NCBI GenBank assembly: GCA_023421075.1
Contig: JAEZUM010000053.1
Span: forward strand, 58,205-122,204
Length of the DNA stretch: 64,000 bases
Source: Bacillota bacterium
Lineage (GTDB): Bacteria > Bacillota > Clostridia > Lachnospirales > Lachnospiraceae
Reading direction: 5' to 3'
This document shows, piece after piece, positions 36,923-45,400 of the stretch. The stretch's first letter is position 1; the number at the start of each line of letters is the position of its first letter. Under the pieces are notes generated by a model that was not told the DNA's origin, searched no databases, and saw only the letters and a program-made list of their open reading frames with translations. Position numbers and translations under genes: made by a program.

Positions 36923-38374
36923 TTATTTGGAGGGGTTCTTAGGATCAAAACCGGTCTTTACGATCGGTTGAACGGTTCCTTCATCAATACCAGCCTTTAA
37001 TGCTGCATTGTATCTGTCGGTAAGATCCTGTAATCCGGCAGCAATATCGGTATCACCATAGAACATGGAGGCGAAGGTTGTATTGCTATCCATTCCTTCC
37101 AGGATAAATGCAGTTGCATATGCTTCCTGAGGATTACGAGGCCAGATGGAATCGGTTGTGCCGATTAATAAGTCCTTATTGTCAACATAAACCTGAGCAG
37201 GCTTCGCTTTTTCGATTACAGCCGGAACAATACTGATACCTAAACCAGCCTCATAATACTCTACCTGGTAATCTATACTCATAAAAATCGAATTGTAAAC
37301 CTTCCAAGCTGCTTCCAGATTCTCGCTCTCTGCATTGAATAAGTATCCACCGTTAGCAACATAACCCTGTGCACCGGTAACCTGTCCTCCGAGGGTAGGG
37401 ATCTGCACTACGCCCCACTCATCTGTCATCGGGAACTGATTCTTATATACACCGGGTTCTGCATGAGTGAAGGAAATGTACATACCGATCTTACCGGCAG
37501 CGAACTGGGTTCTAAGGGGATCGATATCTAGAGATTCACATCCGGGGAATGCTGCGGAGGCAGATAATAATTCTTTCCATTGTGCTAACAGATCAGCATA
37601 AGGTGTAAAATCAAATTCGCCGGTTGCGAAGTTGTATCCGTTCTGAACACCTAACTGACGCTGCACCTGATACATTAAAGAACGGTTTAAGGCGGAGCCG
37701 GGATTCTTCATATTTGCTGCAAAACCATAGATACCTTCACCGGATAACTTCTCGGTAATGATCTTTGCATCAGCAACCATTTCTTCAAAGGTAGCCGGAG
37801 GGTTCGCGATTCCTGCTTTCTCGAAGATATTCTTGTTATAGAATAAACGACCTGTGGTACCTGTAACCGGAATATAATAGATCTTTCCATCAATTTCATT
37901 TAATCCGGGGATTATGGAGCCTGCAAAGGTAGTCTTGAAGGCATCATCCATAAAAGGTGCTAAATCAGCAAGTCTTCCTCCACCCAAGTGACTCTCAAAT
38001 ACCTTTGTCTCCTGGGAGAACATATCCGGTGCTTCACCGGACTGGAATGCCATATCGATTGCTTGAGGGTAATTATCGGTATAAATCTGAAAATCTACTT
38101 CAATATTGTCTGTATTTGTCTCATTGTATTCTGCAACCTTTTTTGTTACAAAATCTGCATCATGACGATCCTTTGACCAGATCACAACCTTAGTCTTTTC
38201 AGCGGGTTGTGCTTCTTCTTTGTCGGCAGCCTCACTACCCTCTGTCTTCGTTGCTCCCTGTGTCGGATCAACAGATCCGGTAGTCTCTTCCTTTTTACTA
38301 GAGCATGCTGTTGCAAGTGACATGGTGAAAGCAATTACAAGTACCATGGCAAGCAGCTTTTTAAAATTTTTCAT
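36923..38374 (-). CDS. Extracellular sugar-binding lipoprotein (SBP family 1)
   Basis: The 483 residues begin with a lipoprotein signal peptide with lipobox LATAC (Cys24), then a Thr/Glu-rich linker, then a periplasmic-binding-protein fold of the family 1 type (VVIWSKDRHDADFV start, GKIYYIPVTGTTGRLFYNK, FAAGKIGMYISF). It captures an oligosaccharide at the cell surface for the two permeases. The start at 38374 has GGGAGG seven bases upstream; a longer frame to 38419 lacks this. Ligand identity is not visible, but nearby enzymes suggest beta-linked glucans or mannosides. Confidence 0.93.
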   Translation of the reverse strand: MKNFKKLLAMVLVIAFTMSLATACSSKKEETTGSVDPTQGATKTEGSEAADKEEAQPAEKTKVVIWSKDRHDADFVTKKVAEYNETNTDNIEVDFQIYTDNYPQAIDMAFQSGEAPDMFSQETKVFESHLGGGRLADLAPFMDDAFKTTFAGSIIPGLNEIDGKIYYIPVTGTTGRLFYNKNIFEKAGIANPPATFEEMVADAKIITEKLSGEGIYGFAANMKNPGSALNRSLMYQVQRQLGVQNGYNFATGEFDFTPYADLLAQWKELLSASAAFPGCESLDIDPLRTQFAAGKIGMYISFTHAEPGVYKNQFPMTDEWGVVQIPTLGGQVTGAQGYVANGGYLFNAESENLEAAWKVYNSIFMSIDYQVEYYEAGLGISIVPAVIEKAKPAQVYVDNKDLLIGTTDSIWPRNPQEAYATAFILEGMDSNTTFASMFYGDTDIAAGLQDLTDRYNAALKAGIDEGTVQPIVKTGFDPKNPSK

Positions 38375-38555
38375 TGTGTATCCTCCCTTTACATACGTTT
38401 TTGCATTACGTTTGCGCATTTCGTTATTGCTCCTTAATACTATCTTAAAACATATTTATCGTAAATCCATTATCCGACTTAAGGATGTATAAAATCTGAT
38501 GATACCTGTTACTATTCTATCATAATTTTTGTACATGCCTACCCATAGTTTATAT

Positions 38556-39881
38556 TTATGCAAGGATTGCTCCCTGCTTCGTCAGCTGGTTCTGCAGCAA
38601 AGTAACCTCCAACTGTTTCGTGGAAATATTCAAACTGCTGCACAGAGCCGCTGCTGTTCCTGCTGCTTCACCGGTAGCAAAACAGGCCGGCATAACGCGA
38701 ATGGAAGCCATCATGGCACGGTCACAACTGATGGTTCTTCCTGCCACCAGGAGATTGGAGAAGCCGACCGGTATCAGACTTCGATAAGGGATGGCATAAG
38801 CTTCCCCCTCCTTATATTTTGATGTTACATATTCCCGGTCCGCTCCGTAATCCTCTTGCTGGGGTGTCGCAGCATGGATATCGATGGGATAGGAATAGCG
38901 GGCTATGATATCCTCAAAGGTTGCTCTGCAGTAATAATCCAATCCGGTTAATCGGTATTCTCCGCAGATACGCCTGGATTCCCTTAGTCCTATGGCTGGA
39001 CCGGAGGATACCAGCACTGCTTCTTCTGCGCCAGGTACATACTTACGCAGGAATTCCATTAATCTAGGCAGCTTGGCTCTTGCCTCCAGCTCCGCTCTGG
39101 TCAGATCAGCCGCATCCAGAGGATTAAAATGATATACATGGCCAAAGTTCAACCCGGCAACCCCGTCTGCCTGCAGTGCAAGTCCGGCAACATATCGTTC
39201 CTCCGGAATAAAGTCATTATTCTGTTTTGCTTTTGCTACCGCAACATTTAGGTTCCCATCCTCACCGGTCTCCTCTACGTACCTCATAAAGCATTCTGTA
39301 TTCAGATTGGCAATACGAAAGCATAAGGTTCCCGCCTGAACAAGGCCCTCCTGATCCCCATATTCATATGCCCCACCAGCGAGAGCAATCAGATCCGCAT
39401 CACCGGTGCAATCAATATAATGCTTTGCCCTTCGAGTGGTATTCCCACCCTTATTATGTATCCGTATAGAGGTAAGCTTGCCATTTCGCTGTGTGACATC
39501 CGTCACTACGGTATGCAGCAATATGGAACAACCGCTCTCTAATACCAATTGTTCCGTTACACGTTTTAATACCTCCGGATCAATCGGAACCCAGTCATAT
39601 TCTTTCAGTCTGCCGGGCTTTTTATCATAGAAGGGACTGACATAACTTTCCCTTTGCATCGCCTTCAGAACCTCAAGACCGATACCACCGATTGTCAACC
39701 TCATCCCATCGGTATAAGGACAGAAGGCAGGCACCGATGCATTGGTTGCCATCCCACCCAGATACCCGGCTTTCTCTATCAGCAATACCTTACTTCCATT
39801 TCTTGCTGCAGCGAGTGCTGCACCAATCCCAGCCGGACCACCGCCTGCTACAATCACATCATAATCATATCGATTCGCCAT
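38556..39881 (-). CDS. FAD-dependent oxidoreductase (FAD_oxidored family)
   Basis: The 441 residues start with the dinucleotide fold DYDVIVAGGGPAGIGAALAA, then EKAGYLGGMATNA, and end with a second FAD-contact region (NLLVAGRTIS and CFATGEAAGTAA). This family is frequent in carbohydrate loci, but its substrate is not established; it may oxidise a sugar or sugar acid, or be unrelated. The start at 39881 has GGAGGG upstream. It lies 116 bases after the GH94 gene and ahead of the transporter. Confidence 0.83.
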   Translation of the reverse strand: MANRYDYDVIVAGGGPAGIGAALAAARNGSKVLLIEKAGYLGGMATNASVPAFCPYTDGMRLTIGGIGLEVLKAMQRESYVSPFYDKKPGRLKEYDWVPIDPEVLKRVTEQLVLESGCSILLHTVVTDVTQRNGKLTSIRIHNKGGNTTRRAKHYIDCTGDADLIALAGGAYEYGDQEGLVQAGTLCFRIANLNTECFMRYVEETGEDGNLNVAVAKAKQNNDFIPEERYVAGLALQADGVAGLNFGHVYHFNPLDAADLTRAELEARAKLPRLMEFLRKYVPGAEEAVLVSSGPAIGLRESRRICGEYRLTGLDYYCRATFEDIIARYSYPIDIHAATPQQEDYGADREYVTSKYKEGEAYAIPYRSLIPVGFSNLLVAGRTISCDRAMMASIRVMPACFATGEAAGTAAALCSSLNISTKQLEVTLLQNQLTKQGAILA

Positions 39882-39997
39882 AATTCCCTCCAGACTAAAA
39901 AATCCCTCCATTTTCAAAAGTACAGGTTAAGTGTACTTAAGATCATGAAGGGGAACAATCCAATAAGTGACGTATCAGGTTATAATAAATGACTATC

Positions 39998-42433
39998 CTA
40001 AACTACCACCGTATGATGTTTTCCGTCGTCCGTTAGCCGGACGCGGTTTCCTTGTTGCTTCACTCCATCAACGGTTATTTCTGTTGTTTTTAAGTTACCC
40101 TTGCTGCGATTTTCTACTGAGATATCGAAGTAGGAAGAGCCATACTTATATTGTACCTGAAAATCTCCGAAGCTAGCCGGGGTTGCCGGGTCGATGATCA
40201 GTTCCTCCCCTTCTTTACGAATTCCCAAATACCAGCAGACTAAGCCCTGATACATCCAACCTGCCGAACCGGTATACCAGCTCCAACCGCCTCTGCCGGT
40301 GTAGGGTGGGCTTAAAGAGATATCAGCAATCATAACATAGGGTTCCTTCTCATAAATCAGAGCTTCTCTTTTGTTCTCCGTAATATGAATCGGATTGAGC
40401 ATTGTGAATAAAGTACGTGCCATCTCATATTCTCCGAGCATCGCGGTAGCGATGGCCAGCCATACCGCCGCATGAGTATACTGACCGCCGTTTTCACGAA
40501 TACCGGGATAATAGTTCTTAATATAACCGGGATTCTTCTCCGTCTTATTAAAGGGTGGCATCAGAAGCAGTGATATCGAGTCTTCCTCCCGAACCAGATA
40601 GCGCCAGGCAGATTGCATCGCAGTTTGGGCTCTGTCCTTTCTTGCTCCGCCTGAGATCACACTCCAGGACTGGCTGATGGAATCAATTCTGCATTCATCA
40701 TTCTCCTTTGAACCCATCTTGCTTCCGTCATCATAGAAAGCACGCAGATACCATCCGCCATCCCAGGTATATTCCTCTATATTCTTAATCAACTCTGCTC
40801 TCTTCTCCACAAGCTCACTGGCAAATTCCGGATCTCCCTCATACTCGCAAAGAGGAATAAAATCTCCGAGCAGAGTGTAAAGGAACCAGGCCAGCCATAC
40901 GCTTTCACCCAGTCCATCCTTACCTACCTCATTCATTCCGTCATTCCAATCACCACCACCCATGAGCGGCAATCCATGGATACCGTAACCGGTATGGAGG
41001 ATTGTCTTCTTGCTATGCTCATATACACTTCCTAATTGATCCGAGACCTCCGGGGTGAACATAACATCATGCTCATCCTCATTAAGAACCGGTCCCTTGA
41101 TATAAGGAACCTCTTCCTTCAGGATAGAGTAATCTCCGGTACAGCGGATATATGCTGCTGTTGCATAGGGTAGCCAAAGAAGATCATCGGAGATTCTCGT
41201 ACGAACTCCGACACCCATGGGTGGATGCCACCAGTGTTGCACATCTCCTTCCTCAAACTGCCTGCTGCAGGCGATCAGAATCTGCTTACGCAGTGCCTCG
41301 GGGGTCGTGAACTGAAGGGAGAGTGTATCCTGAAGCTGGTCACGATAGCCATAGGCACCACCACATTGATAAAAAGCTGCTCTGGCATTAATTCTACAGG
41401 AAATCGTCTGATATAACAGCCAATTGTTTACCAGATAATCGATCGCTTTATCCGATGACTTCACCTGTATTGCTCCGTTTATCCCCTCCCAATATGCTTT
41501 TACCCGCTCAAACTCCTCGCTCACCATACGGATATCCCTGTATTTATACCGAAGTGTCTGTATCTGTTGTATATCATCACTCTGCCCTAAGGCAAATATT
41601 ACGGTCTTCTCTTCACCAGCTGCAATTGCCACTGACACCTGGATCGCTCCGCAGGGATCATAGCCTACACCGGTATGATTGGATAAAATGCTATCAACTC
41701 CCTGGGGGTTATAAACGGAGCCCTTTGGTCCCAAAAATTCCTGTCGATCTCCGGTATAACGCTTAATCATCTCACTGGAGAACAAGAAGGCACGACTATT
41801 CTGAAAATGTGATGCATAGATATTCTTCGCTGACAGATATTCATGTTCATTATTATATGAGGTTAGAATATAAGGATTGGTATGCTCCCGTTGTGTTCCC
41901 AAAACCCATTCCACATAATAGGTTAAGCTAAGATATTTCACTCTGTTCGAATGATTTTTAAGCTTTAATTCCCAAAGCTTAATCGGTTCATCCACCGGAA
42001 CAAAGACGGTAAGCTCCTGTGCAACCTCCATCTCATCATGCAAAAATCTGGAATATCCTATTCCATGCCTTACGCGGTAGGTCCCATGATCTGTTCGGCC
42101 GAGAGAAACGGTTGTCATCATCTCGCCCGTCACCTCATCAAAGAGATAGATCACCTCAGAGGGTCGATCCGTTACCGGATCATTACTCCAGGTGGTAATC
42201 TTATTCTCCCTGCTGTTGCCTGCGAAGGAAAAACCCGAGCCTGCCTCAGAAATCGTGAAGCCAAATTGTTTATTTGCTACTACATTGATCCAGGGCACCG
42301 GAGGTTTATTTTTACCTTCCAGAAGTATCTCATATTCTTTTCCCTCTTCTACAAATCCTCCGAAACCGTTAAAAAAATCGTAATTAGTCCCTACGGTCTT
42401 CTCCGGCTGTATTAGCGCAATTCCAGAATCCAT
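39998..42433 (-). CDS. GH94-family protein (C-terminal half of a split cyclic-glucan-synthase layout)
   Basis: The 811 residues form a GH94 phosphorylase-like protein. An N-terminal beta-sandwich (FFNGFGGFVEEGKEY, PWINVVANKQFGF, WSNDPVTDRPSE) leads to an alpha/alpha barrel with YGYRDQLQDT, QHWWHPP, and GGGDWNDGMNEVG (DWND at 495-498, the region of the GH94 general acid), then GGQYTHAAVW. The closest layout I know is the C-terminal GH94 part of proteobacterial cyclic beta-1,2-glucan synthases. It is in the same reading frame as the upstream synthase gene, separated by one TGA and 21 bases containing AAGGAGG (42441-42447). It could tailor the glucan, or act separately as a phosphorylase of beta-1,2-linked oligosaccharides. 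Confidence 0.85.
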   Translation of the reverse strand: MDSGIALIQPEKTVGTNYDFFNGFGGFVEEGKEYEILLEGKNKPPVPWINVVANKQFGFTISEAGSGFSFAGNSRENKITTWSNDPVTDRPSEVIYLFDEVTGEMMTTVSLGRTDHGTYRVRHGIGYSRFLHDEMEVAQELTVFVPVDEPIKLWELKLKNHSNRVKYLSLTYYVEWVLGTQREHTNPYILTSYNNEHEYLSAKNIYASHFQNSRAFLFSSEMIKRYTGDRQEFLGPKGSVYNPQGVDSILSNHTGVGYDPCGAIQVSVAIAAGEEKTVIFALGQSDDIQQIQTLRYKYRDIRMVSEEFERVKAYWEGINGAIQVKSSDKAIDYLVNNWLLYQTISCRINARAAFYQCGGAYGYRDQLQDTLSLQFTTPEALRKQILIACSRQFEEGDVQHWWHPPMGVGVRTRISDDLLWLPYATAAYIRCTGDYSILKEEVPYIKGPVLNEDEHDVMFTPEVSDQLGSVYEHSKKTILHTGYGIHGLPLMGGGDWNDGMNEVGKDGLGESVWLAWFLYTLLGDFIPLCEYEGDPEFASELVEKRAELIKNIEEYTWDGGWYLRAFYDDGSKMGSKENDECRIDSISQSWSVISGGARKDRAQTAMQSAWRYLVREEDSISLLLMPPFNKTEKNPGYIKNYYPGIRENGGQYTHAAVWLAIATAMLGEYEMARTLFTMLNPIHITENKREALIYEKEPYVMIADISLSPPYTGRGGWSWYTGSAGWMYQGLVCWYLGIRKEGEELIIDPATPASFGDFQVQYKYGSSYFDISVENRSKGNLKTTEITVDGVKQQGNRVRLTDDGKHHTVVV

Positions 42434-42454
42434 ATATATTCCTCCTTTCGCAGC

Positions 42455-45400
42455 TCATTCTTCAATCAGTTCATTCAGATTATCCTTTAGGTTTCTAAAA
42501 TAGATTCCTGTCTTGCCTGAGATCACAACTCTGGCAACTGTCATTAATAGATCAATCTCTGCCGGTATCATCTGATAAGAATGAAGCAGGAATAAGCTTG
42601 GTCTGGAATTATCTGAATTATAAAGTCTGAGTGAACTGGTCAGATCATTGACCAGATCATCCAGCTCCTGTACATATCCATGCTGTGCTTGACTCAAAAT
42701 GATTAGGTCTACGACGACTCGGTTCATCTTCAGATACTCATATGCCTTTAGGACATCTCTGATTATGCCTGCTTCATCAATTGAATTGACATTTAACAAT
42801 ATAATCGGATTATCTCCCGATACTCCAAAACGCCAGAGAAAGCTCTGATTTTTGTGATTCCTTCTGATATTTTCATAGGATCCACGATAATGTCTTGTGG
42901 GATAGAAAATCGGACTGATCAGATCCTGGAATGCATTGATCTGAGCCCGTGTTATCTCAAGGTATTTTAACTCTATTTCCTTCTGAAGCTTAAATTTCTC
43001 AAAAATATCATCAATATGATAAGTCTTACCCAGCTCCTGACCAATTCGGATCGCCTCCTCCTTGCTGTCACAGACACCGGTTATGAAGGAAATATTAACC
43101 GTTTCCCCTTCCTTCACCGATACTGTTACACGAAGACTCATAATCGGATCATTGCAAAAGCCTGCCTGGTTCTTGAAAGGAATGCTGTCAACAACGGATG
43201 ACGGATTCTCAGGTGTATTATTTCTTCCCAGGAATCTCAATCTGTCGTTTTCATGCTCCACGTGGCGAATCGGTTTTACCTCCGATCTCACCAAATGAAG
43301 AATGTATGGGTAATTCGTCTTCTTACCACTTCTTCGTCTCGACAAAAAGATCTCCTGCTCTTCTAAAAATTCACTCTCAATAAAAAGCTTATTAAATGCC
43401 GGATGGCTTATCTCAGCCAGATGAGTATCTCCCACCACTTCAAGATAGCTGGTAAGCTCAAACACCTTGGTTTGATTACTGTGATTCGTCAAGGTAACTC
43501 TTCGAATCTCGATATCGTCATTGGAATCCAGGCTGACAACTGTTCTTGTTGAAACATCCCCGTCTCTGCGCTTAATTTCAGCCTGATGAGGCGAGAAAAT
43601 CACCTGATATCGGTCAGGTTCCGCCTTGGTCGGATGATACGTAGTGCTCCAAAGCTTCCCATTACCCATATCCTTGATATAGATATAATTTCCTGAATTT
43701 GCATAACGATCGGCTCTCCATCGATACAGCATCATATCCTTATAACTGCTAAAGCCATCTCCATCCGAGGTCAATAACAAGGAATATTTATTATTAGACA
43801 GATAATTTGTGACAGGTACACGCGGCGCTATGCTATTAATATAGCGATTACTGTACTTCTCCTCACGGAAATATACCTTGCTGATTTTTATCGTGTATCC
43901 TCGCTTCGCAATAGAAATCAAATGACTCTGCCGCTTCTCCTCTAAGAGCGATTCGGTTGCCTTCACCATCGCTTCTTTATGAAATCGCTCCCGCATAATT
44001 CCATTATTCAGATAATTATTAATTGCCACCAGATTCATACCCTGATGATGCGCCATGAAGGAACGAACGATACAATAAGGCGTCATCTCCTGAGCATCCG
44101 GACTATTATAATCAATCGCCTCATAGAATCCATATTCCCCATACATACCAAGCTCCATCAGTCTTCGCAGATTGGCAAAACCCTCCTCCTTCGCATATTC
44201 GAGCGCCAGCATCGTTGCGTATGGAGTAATGACCAAAGAATTTCTTCGAACAGGCTGCAGACGAAGCTTTGGTACACCAAACGCCTTATACTGATAATTT
44301 GCATTTAAATCAAAACGATAATATTGCGATTCGGAGATACCCCAGGGGATATTCATCTCCTTGGCATATTTTTGTTGCTGAAGAACTGCTGCCATGGAGG
44401 TCTGCGCATACACCGAATCCTCATATTCCTTCAATACCAGATTCGGCATCAGATATTCGAACATTGTACCACTCCAGGATACAAAGCAGGGAATACCCTT
44501 TACCATAGTGAGAGGTCTGCCAAGCTTATGCCAGTGTTTCTGAGGTGCTGTGCCGCTGGCAATTGCCAGGAAGCTGGTCAATGCCGATTCGGAAGCCATC
44601 AAGTCATAGCAGCCTCCGTCCAAGGTCTGGGAAGATACATGATAACCGATATGGAACAGCATCCGTTTCTCATTAAATAAGAACCGGAAATCCGCATTGG
44701 CAATAAGACAATCAATCTGTTTGCAGATTCGATTAATTCTCTCTTGTATCGCAACTGCTCGTTTATTATCTCGCTGTACCAATTGCTTTAAGGTCGGTTG
44801 TCCGCTAAAGCTTTCCCCTTTTAGCTTAAGATGTCCTGCTTCTTCAACGATTCCTTCAATCTGATCCGCCAGCTCCCTCATCCAGCGTGACCTCTCCTGT
44901 TTCTTAGGATCTGTCTCCTGCAGACTATCCCAGATATCAGTCACATCCTCGATAAACTCTCCGATCCGATCATAATGTGCTTTTAGGGAAGCCTCATATC
45001 CACTTAATGCTAGCGTTTTTCTTAACTCCCTAAGTAATGCTTCCGATAAGACCGGGCGCTCTACTTGTTCTAAAAGCCCTTGCTTTAATGCAATCAGATG
45101 CCCGAAGAAGTTACCGCTATCTACTGTGGATATATAAGCAGGACTCAGCACTTCCAAAGTCTTAACCTGATACCAGTTATATAAATGCCCTTTCCATTTT
45201 GTCAGCTTTAACACCGAGCTTAACAGATTCTCGGTTAAAGTCAGGGTTGCACCCAGGGTCTCAAATCCGAGATCTCTTGCCGTAAGAATCGACAAAAACT
45301 GGAGCCCAATATTTGTGGGGGAGGTCTTATCACTGACCTTCTCAACCTTCGCCACCTGATAATTATCCGGACAAAACCAATTATTTTCTTTCGTTGATAA